Positions 42,636 to 51,131 of a stretch of 64,000 bases of DNA are shown here, in pieces. This DNA comes from Nocardioides sp. PD653-B2 (GTDB lineage: Bacteria; Actinomycetota; Actinomycetes; Propionibacteriales; Nocardioidaceae): NCBI RefSeq assembly GCF_002117935.1, contig NZ_BDJE01000051.1, positions 60,670 through 124,669 of the forward strand, read 5' to 3'. The stretch's first letter is position 1. Every line of letters begins with the position of its first letter. A program made the position numbers and the translations under genes. The notes under the pieces were generated by a model. The model saw nothing but the letters and a program-made list of their open reading frames with translations, made no database searches and was not told where the DNA came from.

Positions 42636-44351
42636 CTATGCGTGCAGGCGCACCGCGAGAACGGCGACGTCGTCGCGCAGGTCCGTCCCGACGAGCTCGC
42701 CGATGACGGCGTCGAGGAAGGCCTCCACGTCGAGGCGGTGGTGGCGCCCGGCGACCGCGGCGAGCCGGTCGAGGCCGACGCTGATGTCCTCACCGCGGCG
42801 CTCGGCGAGCCCGTCGGTGTAGAGCAGCAGCGTCGAGCCGGGAGCGATGGTGGCGCGGTGGTCGACGCGGGCGGTGTCCGGCACCACTCCGACGAACAGG
42901 TCGGGGACCCCGCCGTCGAGGAACTCGACCGTGCCGTCTGCGGAGACCAGGATCGGCGGTGGGTGGCCGGCGTTGGTCCACAGCAGCGTGCGGCCGCCGT
43001 CCGGGTCGGGCTCGGGCTCGACCCGGGCGTAGACGAGGCTGGCCATCCCCGTGACGTCGAGGTCGCGCATGGCGCGGTCCAGCCGGTGCACGTGGGCGGC
43101 GGGAGCGTCGTCGACCGCCCAGGCGATCGTGCGCAGCATGGTGCGCAGCTGGCCCATGACCGCCGCCGCGGCGATGTCGTGGCCGACGACGTCGCCGACC
43201 ATCAGACCGGTGGCGCCCGACGACATGGTCACGGCGTCGTACCAGTCGCCGCCGACCTGGTCGCGCGAGGCGGCCGGACGGTAGCGGGCGGCCAGCTCGA
43301 GGGACTTCGGGTCGGGCAGCGTGGGCAGCAGCGCGCTCTGCAGGATGACCAGGGCGTCGAGCCGCTCCTGGAGCAGCAGGGCCCGCTGTGCGGCCTGCGC
43401 GGAGTACGACGCCAGCGCCTCGATCGTGATCCGGTCCTCGTCGGAGAGCTCGTGCACGTCCTCCCACAGGAAGGCGACCGCGCCCAGCACCGCACCGCGC
43501 GACACCAGGGGCTGGAAGGTCCGCGACTCGGCGATCTGCTTGGTCAGCACGAGGTGCGGGTAGCGCTCGTTCTGCGCCTGGCGGCTGCGGAAGTAGAGGG
43601 GCACGCCGTGCAGTGCCGTCTCGCCCAGCGGGTTGGAGTCGTCGAGGGGGAGCGCGGCGTTGAGGCGGGCGGACTCCCACGCGTTGGTGGGGGAGTCGAC
43701 GTAGGCCAGGATGTCCGGGCCGCCGGCGCCGTCCTCGTTGCCGAGCGCGCGCAGCCACATGCCGGCCTGGATGCACCCGAGCTGCTCCTGGGCGATCTGC
43801 TCGACGGCCTGGGCGACGTCGACCATCGTGTGGGTCACCGACAGCCCCTCGCTGAGCGCGAGCAGCACCCGGCTGCGTTGGGAGAGGTGCTCCTCGAACC
43901 CGCGCTTGGCGCGCTCGGCGAGCTCCGTCGAGCAGGCGGCGGCGAGGTCCTCGAGCATCTCGAGGTCGGCCGCGCTCCACTCCCGCGGCTCGTACTCGAG
44001 CGCGCACAGCGACCCGACGATGGCGCCGGTGTGGTCGGTGATCGGCCAGCCGGCGTACGCCACCACGCCCAGGTCGGCGATCGCGGGATGCTGGTGCAGC
44101 CGGGCGTCCTTGCGCAGGTCCGAGACGGCGAGCGGTGCCTGGTCGATCACGACGTAGTGGCAGAACGAGTGCGACAGCGGCGTCTCGCGGACCTCGTCGA
44201 TGTCCGACGGCAGCCCGCAGGCGCCGGGGAAGACCTGGCGCTCGTCCTCGACGAGGGTCACCAGGGCGACGGACGTGCCGAGGGCCCGGGACACCATCCG
44301 GGCGTACCGGTCGAACGAGGGGTCGGCGCCGACGGCGCCCGGGGGTGTCAT
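42636..44351 (-). CDS. GAF-domain PP2C (SpoIIE/RsbU-type) serine phosphatase
   Basis: A 571-residue signalling protein. First GAF domain about 15-150 (ETPLSHSFCHYVV and GWPITDHTGAIVGSLCALE), second GAF about 170-330, then a PP2C/SpoIIE phosphatase (about 345-571) with QVGGDWYDAV, VGDVVGHDIAAAAVMGQLR, LLWTNAGHPPPIL and GSTLLLYTDGLAERR, all metal-binding Asp positions present. Such phosphatases dephosphorylate anti-anti-sigma proteins in SigB/SigF-type stress control; the sensor ligand is not evident. Its stop is 10 bp from the MDMPI gene start, on the same strand, so they may be cotranscribed. Confidence 0.9.
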   Translation of the reverse strand: MTPPGAVGADPSFDRYARMVSRALGTSVALVTLVEDERQVFPGACGLPSDIDEVRETPLSHSFCHYVVIDQAPLAVSDLRKDARLHQHPAIADLGVVAYAGWPITDHTGAIVGSLCALEYEPREWSAADLEMLEDLAAACSTELAERAKRGFEEHLSQRSRVLLALSEGLSVTHTMVDVAQAVEQIAQEQLGCIQAGMWLRALGNEDGAGGPDILAYVDSPTNAWESARLNAALPLDDSNPLGETALHGVPLYFRSRQAQNERYPHLVLTKQIAESRTFQPLVSRGAVLGAVAFLWEDVHELSDEDRITIEALASYSAQAAQRALLLQERLDALVILQSALLPTLPDPKSLELAARYRPAASRDQVGGDWYDAVTMSSGATGLMVGDVVGHDIAAAAVMGQLRTMLRTIAWAVDDAPAAHVHRLDRAMRDLDVTGMASLVYARVEPEPDPDGGRTLLWTNAGHPPPILVSADGTVEFLDGGVPDLFVGVVPDTARVDHRATIAPGSTLLLYTDGLAERRGEDISVGLDRLAAVAGRHHRLDVEAFLDAVIGELVGTDLRDDVAVLAVRLHA

Positions 44352-44437
44352 GGGTGGGGGGCCTCCGAGCCGAACGATATCCGTCCGGAATGCGTGCGGG
44401 GGCGCAATCCACCGCCCCTCACCCCTGCGGGTGAGCG

Positions 44438-45040
44438 TCAGCCCGTCGCCAGCTTCGCGGCGATCGCGAGCATGGTGAGCCCGATCAGCACGTCGAGCAC
44501 CTGCCACGCCCGCGGGCTGGCGAGCACCCGGCCGGCGAGCCGGGCGCCGTACCCGAGGCCGCAGAACCACAGCGTGCTCGCGACACAGGCGCCGAGCGCG
44601 AACCACCAGCGCCCGGTCGGGCCCTCGTGGTTGGCGATCGAGCCGAGCAGCAGCACGGTGTCGAGGTAGACGTGCGGGTTGAGCCAGGTCAGGGCGAGCG
44701 CGCGCAGCGCGATCCCGCGCCTGCCTGTCGAGCCCCCGTGGGCGGCGTGCAGCGCCTCGGCCCGGCGGGCGCGCAGCAGGGTGCTCACGCCGTACCAGGT
44801 GAGGAACGCGACGCCGAACCAGCGCACGACGTCGATCGCCCACGGCGCCTTCTCGACGATCGTGCCGATGCCGCTCACGCCCGCGACGATCAAGATCACG
44901 TCCGAGACCGTGCAGATCGCGACCACGATGCCGACGTGGTCGCGGGCCAGGCCCTGCCGCAGCACATAGGCGTTCTGTGCGCCGATGGCCACGATGAGGG
45001 TGAGCCCGGTGACGAGGCCGGTGAACGTCGAGTCGAGCAC
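44438..45040 (-). CDS. lysE: LysE/ArgO-family amino-acid exporter
   Basis: A 200-residue, six-helix exporter of basic amino acids. LTLIVAIGAQNAYVLRQGL and LALTWLNPHVYLDTVLLLGS are the diagnostic stretches of LysE/ArgO. It is divergent, across 70 bp, from a gene for an ArgP/LysG-type LysR regulator, the same arrangement as lysE-lysG in Corynebacterium glutamicum, where the regulator senses Lys or Arg and switches the exporter on. GTG at 45040 gives the family N-terminus. Whether Lys or Arg is preferred cannot be read. Confidence 0.93.
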   Translation of the reverse strand: MLDSTFTGLVTGLTLIVAIGAQNAYVLRQGLARDHVGIVVAICTVSDVILIVAGVSGIGTIVEKAPWAIDVVRWFGVAFLTWYGVSTLLRARRAEALHAAHGGSTGRRGIALRALALTWLNPHVYLDTVLLLGSIANHEGPTGRWWFALGACVASTLWFCGLGYGARLAGRVLASPRAWQVLDVLIGLTMLAIAAKLATG

Positions 45041-45110
45041 CCGGCCACGCTAGGGCGTCGGTCGCGATGAAGGCCAGCGAAAGAATCTACAGAACCATTA
45101 GCATCGCTAC

Positions 45111-45989
45111 ATGGACCTCGCGCCTTCGCAGCTGGCCGCCCTGGTCGCCATCGCCGACCAGGGCACGTTCGAAGCCGCGGCCCGGCACCTGCATGTCACC
45201 CCGTCCGCGGTGAGCCAGCGGATCCGCGCCCTCGAGTCGGCCGTCGGCCGGGTGGTGGTCCAGCGCACGACGCCGTGCCGGCCCACGGCCGCCGGGGAGG
45301 TCCTGCTGCGCCTGGCCCGCCAGACGCAGCTCCTGTACGACGAGGTGCGCGACGCGCTCGCCGACGGTCATCGCTCGACCGTCGACCTGCCCGTGGCGGT
45401 CAACGCGGACTCCCTGGCGACCTGGTTCCGCGACGTGGTCGGTGCGGTCGCCGGGTGGCCGGACGTGGCGCTGCGGCTGCACGTCGAGGACCAGGCGTTC
45501 TCGGCCGGCCTGCTGCGTGGCGGCGACGTGCTCGCCGCGGTGACCTCCGAGCCGGCCGCCGTCCAGGGCTGCTCGGTCGAGCTGCTCGGCACCCTGCGCT
45601 ACCTGCCGGCGGCGGCCCCCGCGTTCGCCGAGCGGTGGAGACAGGGCCGCGGCCACGACTGGGCGGCGATGCCGCTGGTGGTGTTCAACGAGAAGGACGC
45701 GCTGCAGCACGAGGTGCTCACGGCCCGCGGCGTCGGCGAACCGCCCGTGGTGCACCGGGTGCCGACCTCGGCCGACTTCCACGAGGCGGTCCGGCTCGGT
45801 CTCGGCTGGGGGATGATCCCGGAGCCCCAGCTGCGACCCGACGTCCGCGCGGGGCTGCTGGTGCCGCTCGGCGGCCGGGCGCACCTCGACGTCGCGTTGC
45901 ACTGGCAGCGCTGGCGTCTCGACTCGCCGGTGCTCGACCGGCTCACCGACGAGGTCCGTGCGGCGGCGCGGGCGAGCCTGCGTCAGTAG
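45111..45989 (+). CDS. argP: LysR-family regulator ArgP/LysG type
   Basis: A 292-residue LysR activator. The HTH is at about 5-60 (QLAALVAIADQGTFEAAARHLHVTPSAVSQRIRALE), followed by the effector domain with NADSLATWF and LGLGWGMIPEPQL, both highly typical of ArgP/LysG. Its position divergent from lysE makes activation of the exporter by a basic amino acid very likely. TAGCAT followed by six bases and the ATG suggests a leaderless mRNA. TTAGCATCGCTA overlaps the start region and could hold part of the operator. Confidence 0.93.
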   Translation: MDLAPSQLAALVAIADQGTFEAAARHLHVTPSAVSQRIRALESAVGRVVVQRTTPCRPTAAGEVLLRLARQTQLLYDEVRDALADGHRSTVDLPVAVNADSLATWFRDVVGAVAGWPDVALRLHVEDQAFSAGLLRGGDVLAAVTSEPAAVQGCSVELLGTLRYLPAAAPAFAERWRQGRGHDWAAMPLVVFNEKDALQHEVLTARGVGEPPVVHRVPTSADFHEAVRLGLGWGMIPEPQLRPDVRAGLLVPLGGRAHLDVALHWQRWRLDSPVLDRLTDEVRAAARASLRQ

Positions 45990-45996
45990 GGCAGCG

Positions 45997-46227
45997 TCAC
46001 TGGACGGGCGGGCGCGGCTCCGTGCGGCGCTCCTCGACGTACGTCGCCTTCTGGCGCTGCTGGTTGATCACCAGCGAGAGGATGATCGCCAGGATCCCCA
46101 CCACGAGGAAGATCCAGCCGAGCGTGTCACCTGCGACGTTGTCCTCGATGCCGTCGGGAAGCGTGACCGCGCCGGTCACCCCGATCAGGCCGAGGACGAT
46201 GAGGACGATGCCGACTCCGATACCCAT
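45997..46227 (-). CDS. DUF6458-like two-helix membrane protein
   Basis: A 76-residue protein with two membrane segments (MGIGVGIVLIVLGLIGVTGAV and DTLGWIFLVVGILAIILSLVI) and a charged tail (RRTEPRPPVQ). The opening GIGVGIxLIVLGLI and DTLGWIFLVVGIL match the small actinobacterial DUF6458 family of unknown role. Convergent with argP, 7 bp from its stop. No ribosome site stands out, but composition and length fit the family. Confidence 0.75.
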   Translation of the reverse strand: MGIGVGIVLIVLGLIGVTGAVTLPDGIEDNVAGDTLGWIFLVVGILAIILSLVINQQRQKATYVEERRTEPRPPVQ

Positions 46228-46313
46228 GAGCGCTATGTGCCCGTCCGGCCCGCGCCCGAAACACCGGGCCTGCGCTCCAGTGACGCTGACCCGTCGCTAG
46301 AACACACGAAGAA

Positions 46314-46351
46314 GGCGTCGACCCGTCGTTCAGGAACGACGGGTCGACGCC
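46314..46351 (-). terminator. 17-bp perfect hairpin terminator of the acyl-CoA dehydrogenase gene
   Basis: Arms 46314-46330 and 46335-46351 are exact inverses (GGCGTCGACCCGTCGTT and its complement) with loop CAGG. On the leftward transcript it is followed by TTCTTC, a weak T-rich end. It lies 30 bp after the stop at 46382, so an intrinsic terminator is the natural reading. Confidence 0.8.
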
Positions 46352-46381
46352 CTCTCAGCGTGACTTGACGACGGGTCAGGG

Positions 46382-48253
46382 TCAGAAGGAGCTCTCGTCG
46401 AGGTCCATCAGCGACAGGTCCACCGACTCGGCGATGGCCCGCTCGGCGGAGATCTTCGGCAGCAGGTTCTGCGCGAAGAACTGGGCCGCGGCGACCTTGC
46501 CCTCGTAGAAGGCCTTGTCCTTGCCCGGGTCGCCGCCGAGCTTCTCGAGCGCGACCTCGGCCTGGCGCAGCAGCAGCCAGCCGCAGACGACGTCGCCGAG
46601 CACCATCAGCAGGCGGCTCGTGTTGAGCCCGACCTTGTAGATGTTGCGGATGTCGCCGCCCTCGGCCGACGCGTCGGCCGACATCAGGTCGTTGATCATC
46701 GCGCCGACGATGGCGTTGGCGTCCTCGAGCGCGGTGGCGAGCAGCTGGCGCTCGACCTTCAGGCGGCCGTTGCCGGCCTCGCTGTCGATGAAGGACTGGA
46801 TCTCGCCCGCGAGGTGGCCCAGCGCCTTGCCCTGGTCCTTGACGATCTTGCGGAAGAAGAAGTCCTGGCCCTGGATCGCGGTGGTGCCCTCGTAGAGGGT
46901 GTCGATCTTCGCGTCGCGGACGTACTGCTCGATCGGGTACTCCTGCAGGAAGCCGGAGCCGCCGAACGTCTGGAGCGACTCGGTGCCGAGCAGCACCCAC
47001 GAGCGCTCCGAGCCGTAGCCCTTCACGATCGGGAGCAGCAGGTCGTTGACCTTCTCGGCCAGCTCGTCGCGCTCGCCGTGGTGCTCGGCGATCTGGACCC
47101 GGTCCTGCCACGACGCCGTGTAGAGCACCAGGGCCCGCATCGCCTCGGCGAACGACTTCTGCGTCATCAGCGAGCGGCGTACGTCGGGGTGGTGGGTGAT
47201 CGTCACGCGCGGCGCGGTCTTGTCGGCCGACTGCGCGAGGTCGGCGCCCTGGACCCGCTCCTTGGCGTAGTCGAGCGCGTTCAGGTAGCCGGTCGACAGC
47301 GTGGCGATGGCCTTGGTGCCGACCATCATCCGGGCGTTCTCGATGACCTGGAACATCTGCGCGATGCCGTTGTGGACCTCGCCCAGGAGGTAGCCGACGG
47401 CCGGCTCGCCGCCACCCACGGACGGGTCGCCGAAGGTGACCTCGCAGGTGTTGGAGACCTTGATGCCCATCTTGTGCTCGACGTTGGTGACGTAGGCGCC
47501 GTTGCGCTCGCCGAGCTCACCGGTCTCGAGGTCGAAGTGGAACTTGGGGACGATGAAGAGGCTCAGGCCCTTGGTGCCCGGACCGCCCGCGCCCTCGACG
47601 CCCACCGGGCGCGCGAGCACCATGTGGATGACGTTGTCGCTCAGGTCGGACTCGGCCGAGGTGATGAACCGCTTGACGCCCTCGATGTTCCAGGTGCCGT
47701 CGTCGTTCGGGGTGGCCTTGCTGCGACCGGCGCCGACGTCGGAGCCCGCGTCGGGCTCGGTGAGCACCATCGTGGTGACCCAGCCCTTGTCGATCATCAG
47801 CTGGGCGATCTTCTGGTCGCGCTCGTTGCCGTTGCGCTGGATCACGCCGGCGAACATCGGCTCCGCGCCGTACATCCAGATCGCCGGGTTGGCGCCGAGC
47901 ACCAGCTCGCCCATGGCCCAGCAGAAGCTGGCCGGGGCGGGGGTGCCGCCGAGCTCGGCCATCGTGGTCAGTCGCCAGTACTCGGCGTCCATCCAGGCCT
48001 GGTAGCTCTTCTTGAAGGGCTCCGGGAGCGGGGCGGTGTTGGTCGTGGGGTCGAAGACCGGCGGGTTGCGGTCGGCGTCGACGAACGACGCCGCCAGGTC
48101 CTCGCGGGCCAGCCGGTCGACCTCGGCCAGGATCGATCGGGCGGTCTCGCCATCGACCTCGCCGAACGGGCCGCTGCCGAGGACCTCGTCACGGCCGAGC
48201 ACCTCGAACAGGTTGAACTCGATGTCGCGGATGTTGCTCTTGTAGTGGCTCAC
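46382..48253 (-). CDS. Acyl-CoA dehydrogenase, FadE5-like
   Basis: A 623-residue flavoprotein that makes enoyl-CoA in fatty-acid beta-oxidation. Length and sequence resemble mycobacterial FadE5: VTTMVLTEPDAGSDVGAGRSKA (FAD/substrate), TNVEHKMGIKVSNTCEVTFGD, TFGGSGFLQEYPIEQYVRDAKIDTLYEGTTAIQGQD with the catalytic base Glu455, and the extra N- and C-terminal domains that make this group longer than the 380-residue classical enzymes. GTG 48253 follows GGTGGGG. Two operator-like sites lie just upstream (48274-48311), so expression is probably controlled by a fatty-acid-responsive regulator. Confidence 0.93.
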   Translation of the reverse strand: MSHYKSNIRDIEFNLFEVLGRDEVLGSGPFGEVDGETARSILAEVDRLAREDLAASFVDADRNPPVFDPTTNTAPLPEPFKKSYQAWMDAEYWRLTTMAELGGTPAPASFCWAMGELVLGANPAIWMYGAEPMFAGVIQRNGNERDQKIAQLMIDKGWVTTMVLTEPDAGSDVGAGRSKATPNDDGTWNIEGVKRFITSAESDLSDNVIHMVLARPVGVEGAGGPGTKGLSLFIVPKFHFDLETGELGERNGAYVTNVEHKMGIKVSNTCEVTFGDPSVGGGEPAVGYLLGEVHNGIAQMFQVIENARMMVGTKAIATLSTGYLNALDYAKERVQGADLAQSADKTAPRVTITHHPDVRRSLMTQKSFAEAMRALVLYTASWQDRVQIAEHHGERDELAEKVNDLLLPIVKGYGSERSWVLLGTESLQTFGGSGFLQEYPIEQYVRDAKIDTLYEGTTAIQGQDFFFRKIVKDQGKALGHLAGEIQSFIDSEAGNGRLKVERQLLATALEDANAIVGAMINDLMSADASAEGGDIRNIYKVGLNTSRLLMVLGDVVCGWLLLRQAEVALEKLGGDPGKDKAFYEGKVAAAQFFAQNLLPKISAERAIAESVDLSLMDLDESSF

Positions 48254-48273
48254 GGCCCCACCTTCGCGTTGCG

Positions 48274-48311
48274 TACTGGTCGGTAACTTCCATGATACGT
48301 ACTGGTCAGTA
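48274..48311. promoter_or_regulatory. Two operator-like palindromes upstream of the FadE5-like gene
   Basis: TACTGGTCGGTA (48274-48285) and TACTGGTCAGTA (48300-48311) are near-identical; the second reads as the palindrome TACTG-AC-CAGTA on the other strand. Their 26-bp spacing and position just before the GTG suit two TetR-type dimers that repress in the absence of acyl-CoA. Regulator gene not in the window. Confidence 0.65.
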
Positions 48312-48383
48312 ACCCAGCAAGACGGTGTGACCGACGTCCGGTGGACGGGAGAGCCCGGACGGTTGACACCCGGGCGTCCAGGA

Positions 48384-48411
48384 TTGACTATAAAGTCACT
48401 AGAGATAATTC
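48384..48411 (+). promoter_or_regulatory. Candidate promoter of the TauE/SafE gene with an overlapping palindrome
   Basis: TTGACT (48384-48389), 16 bases, then TAATTC (48406-48411); GATAAT (48404-48409) is an alternative -10 with 14-base spacing. GACTATAAAGTC (48386-48397) overlaps the -35. The site is strikingly AT-rich for this genome and could be bound by the Rrf2-type regulator encoded downstream. Confidence 0.5.
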
Positions 48412-48427
48412 ATCGAGGTGACGCGAC

Positions 48428-49339
48428 ATGCGCAAGCTCGTGCTACTCGCCCTGGTCGGCCTGGCCGCCCAGCTGGTCGACGGCTCGCTCGGGATGGGGT
48501 ACGGCGTGACCTCGGCGACGCTGCTGGTCGCCGGCGGCCTCGGCCCCGCGGCCGCCTCCGCCGCGATCCACTTCTCGGAGATCGGCACCTCGCTGGTGTC
48601 CGGCATCTCCCACCACGCCCTCGGCAACGTCGACTGGCGCACGGTCTCGATCCTCGCGCTGCCCGGCTTCGTGGGTGCCTTCGCGGGCGCCACCGTGTTG
48701 GTCGACCTCGACGCCGCCGTCGCCGTACCGGTCGTGGCCGCGATCCTGCTCGCGCTCGGCGGCTACGTCACCTGGCGCTTCCTCTCGATGCACACGCTGC
48801 GCTTCGACCCGCGCCCGTCACGTCGCTTCCTCGCGCCGATGGGCCTCTTCGCCGGCGTGATCGACGCGATCGGCGGCGGCGGGTGGGGGCCGGTCGGCAC
48901 GACCACGATGCTCTCGTCGGGCCGGCTCGAGCCCCGCAAGGTCGTCGGGTCGGTCGACACCGCCGAGTTCGTCGTCACCCTCGGCGCCTCGCTCGGCTTC
49001 CTGCTCGCGCTCGGGACCCAGGGCATCAACTGGGCGTTCGCCGCGGCTCTGCTGGTCGGCGGCACCGTCGCCGCCCCGATCGCGGCGACCCTGGTCCGCT
49101 TCCTGCCGCCCCGGGTGCTCGGCGTCGCCGCCGGCGGGGTCATCGTGCTGACCAACCTCAAGACCCTGGCCGAGCAGGCCGGCGTCCCCGGCATCACCAT
49201 CGCGCTGCTCGCCTCGGTCGTGTTCACGCTCTGGGTGCTGTGGATCGCATACGCCGTCAAGCTCGAGCAGGCCGAGCGCGAAGGAGGCGGCGATCGTCCT
49301 CAGGACCGGGTCCGCGGTCACGCCACCGCGTCGGCGTGA
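48428..49339 (+). CDS. TauE/SafE-family sulfite/sulfur exporter
   Basis: A 303-residue membrane protein with eight hydrophobic segments. LAAQLVDGSLGMGYGVTSAT and FAGVIDAIGGGGWGPVGTTTML are the duplicated signature loops of the family, found in proteins that move sulfite, sulfonates or other sulfur anions. GAGGTG lies seven bases before the ATG. The Rrf2-type gene follows 83 bp downstream, as with cysteine/sulfur-linked CymR systems, so sulfur control is inferred. The stop lies within a 21-bp tandem duplication. Confidence 0.9.
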   Translation: MRKLVLLALVGLAAQLVDGSLGMGYGVTSATLLVAGGLGPAAASAAIHFSEIGTSLVSGISHHALGNVDWRTVSILALPGFVGAFAGATVLVDLDAAVAVPVVAAILLALGGYVTWRFLSMHTLRFDPRPSRRFLAPMGLFAGVIDAIGGGGWGPVGTTTMLSSGRLEPRKVVGSVDTAEFVVTLGASLGFLLALGTQGINWAFAAALLVGGTVAAPIAATLVRFLPPRVLGVAAGGVIVLTNLKTLAEQAGVPGITIALLASVVFTLWVLWIAYAVKLEQAEREGGGDRPQDRVRGHATASA

Positions 49340-49368
49340 CCCGCCGCCGCGTCGGCGTGACCCGCCGC
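49327..49368. repeat. 21-bp tandem duplication at the TauE/SafE stop
   Basis: CGCGTCGGCGTGACCCGCC plus two bases occurs at 49327-49347 and again at 49348-49368. Each copy carries the TGA that ends the upstream gene, so the duplication does not change the protein. Confidence 0.7.
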
Positions 49369-49422
49369 CACAAGGGCGCCAAGGTCGAGTGAACAAGTCG
49401 ACACATCTGACACACTGGACGC

Positions 49423-49881
49423 ATGCGAGTTTCCGCCAAGTCCGACTACGCCCTCCGTGCGCTGATCGAGATGGCGTCGCGCGAGGACGGTCGTGCCGTG
49501 AGCGCGGAGGAGCTCGGCCGGCTCCAGGACATCCCCCACGGGTTCCTCCAGGCGATCCTGGCCGACCTGCGCCGGTCCGGGGTCGTGATGTCGCAACGCG
49601 GCCAGTCCGGTGGGTGGCGCATGGGCCGGGCCGCCAGTGACGTCTCCGTCGCCGACGTGATCCGCGCCGTCGACGGCCCGCTGGTCTCCGTCTACGGGCT
49701 GCGTCCCGAGGCGGTCACCTACAACGAGACCGCCGACGTGCTCCAGCACGTGTGGATCGCGGCGCGCCGCTCGCTGCGCGACGTCTTCGAGCAGGTCTCG
49801 ATCCAGGACCTGGCCGACCACAAGCTCCCGCCCGCGGTGACCTCGCGCACCGCCGACGAGGACGCATGGCAGCCGCACTGA
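49423..49881 (+). CDS. Rrf2-family transcriptional regulator lacking Fe-S cysteines
   Basis: A 152-residue winged-helix protein: MRVSAKSDYALRALIEMA is the family start and EELGRLQDIPHGFLQAILADLRRSGVVMSQRGQSGGW the HTH and wing, followed by a dimer helix. The three Cys that bind an iron-sulfur cluster in IscR or NsrR are absent (there is no Cys at all), so it is closer to CymR-like members that sense cysteine metabolism through a partner or ligand. CACACT followed by six bases and the ATG suggests a leaderless mRNA. Likely regulator of the TauE/SafE gene upstream. Confidence 0.88.
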   Translation: MRVSAKSDYALRALIEMASREDGRAVSAEELGRLQDIPHGFLQAILADLRRSGVVMSQRGQSGGWRMGRAASDVSVADVIRAVDGPLVSVYGLRPEAVTYNETADVLQHVWIAARRSLRDVFEQVSIQDLADHKLPPAVTSRTADEDAWQPH

Positions 49882-49894
49882 CCATGCGGAGCCG

Positions 49895-51013
49895 CTAACG
49901 CGTCTCCGCGTCCGCCAGCCGGCTCTTCAGCTTCTTCCGCTTCTTCTCGAGCTTCGTGTTGCGCCCCTCGAGCGCCTGGTTGTGCTCACGCAGGCGGGCG
50001 ACCTCGACGAGCACGTTCGCGAGCACGTCGGTCGCGGCCGTCAGCCGCTCCTCGACCGGGACGTCGTCGGGCTGGGCCGCCGTCGGCTCCGGCGTCGCCG
50101 GCAGCAGGTCGGCGGTGTCCCCGTGCACGTCGTACCCGCCGTCGGCCAGGTCCTTGCGCCAGCGCTCACCGAGCGCGAGCAGCGTCGCGTGCAGGTCCGG
50201 CGGGAGGGTGGGCGCCGGCACGTGGGGGGCCGAGCCCTCCGACAGGTAGCGGCGTACGACGGTCCGGTGCGTCCGGCCGGGCAGCCGGCCGTCGACGGCA
50301 CGATTGACCTGGCGCAGGACGGCGATCGTGGTCGGGTTCGGGCCCGAGGACGTGTCGAGCGCGAGGGGGAGCCGGGTCGCGTCGAAGCCCGCGATCTCGC
50401 CGAGCGCCGACCAGATCTCCTCGCGGGCGTCGCCGGGGTCCGGCGGCACGGCGATCACGTGCACCCGCTGCGGTCCGCCGACCGCCGCAGTCCACCGTCC
50501 CAGGACGGTGCTGAGGTCCTGGCCGGCCCAGAAGCGCTGCGCCTGGTCGTGCTCGCGGGCGGGGTCCATCACCCGCTGGCAGAACCGGGAGAACGACACC
50601 GAACGCCCGGCCTCGACGGAGCCCGCCCAGGCCGCGACCAGCTGGGTGCCCGGGTCGCGGGCCGTCACGACGAGCTGGATGTCGAAGCCGTGGAGGGCGT
50701 CCAGGAGCAGGTCGATCTGCGGCGGCGTGGCGGCCGCGAACAGCTCCTGGCTGAGCACCACGTCGCCCTTGCCCTTCCGGGCCCGCCGGCAGATCTCCGC
50801 CCACGAGCCCTCGACCTCGCGGCGTTCGTAGCCCCAGGCCCGGTGGTCACGACGGATCTCGATCGCGGCGCGGAACATCTGCTCCGCGGACATCGCCGGG
50901 TGCCGCAGCCCCGCAGCCTGGAGTGCCTCGGCGTGCTCGGCCAGCGCGGAGTCGAGGAAGGCGCCCCCGCTGCGGGGGAGCCCGATGTGCAGACATGCCG
51001 TCCGTCGTCCCAT
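49895..51013 (-). CDS. Sulfotransferase-like protein with C-terminal coiled coil
   Basis: A 372-residue protein. ACLHIGLPRSGGAFLD (about 5-20) is a P-loop-like 5'-phosphosulfate binding stretch of the sulfotransferase type, and VVVTARDPGTQLVAAWAGS fits the 3'-phosphate-binding strand with its Arg (R/K DP motif). The last 60 residues (LTAATDVLANVLVEVARLREHNQ, then LEGRNTKLEKKRKKLKSRL) form a coiled coil. It is convergent with the rrf2 gene. Transfer of sulfate from PAPS to a sugar or lipid is possible, and the neighbouring sulfur genes fit that, but the acceptor and even activity are unproven. Confidence 0.75.
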   Translation of the reverse strand: MGRRTACLHIGLPRSGGAFLDSALAEHAEALQAAGLRHPAMSAEQMFRAAIEIRRDHRAWGYERREVEGSWAEICRRARKGKGDVVLSQELFAAATPPQIDLLLDALHGFDIQLVVTARDPGTQLVAAWAGSVEAGRSVSFSRFCQRVMDPAREHDQAQRFWAGQDLSTVLGRWTAAVGGPQRVHVIAVPPDPGDAREEIWSALGEIAGFDATRLPLALDTSSGPNPTTIAVLRQVNRAVDGRLPGRTHRTVVRRYLSEGSAPHVPAPTLPPDLHATLLALGERWRKDLADGGYDVHGDTADLLPATPEPTAAQPDDVPVEERLTAATDVLANVLVEVARLREHNQALEGRNTKLEKKRKKLKSRLADAETR

Positions 51014-51131
51014 GGCGCCACCGTGGCAGCCGCGGGCGGATGGGCGGTGAACGAGGCGTGGACGAGAGATTTCGGTGGTCACGCCCGCCGGTACCTAGAA
51101 CGTGTTCCAGTACGGCGCCTAGGATGCGGCC

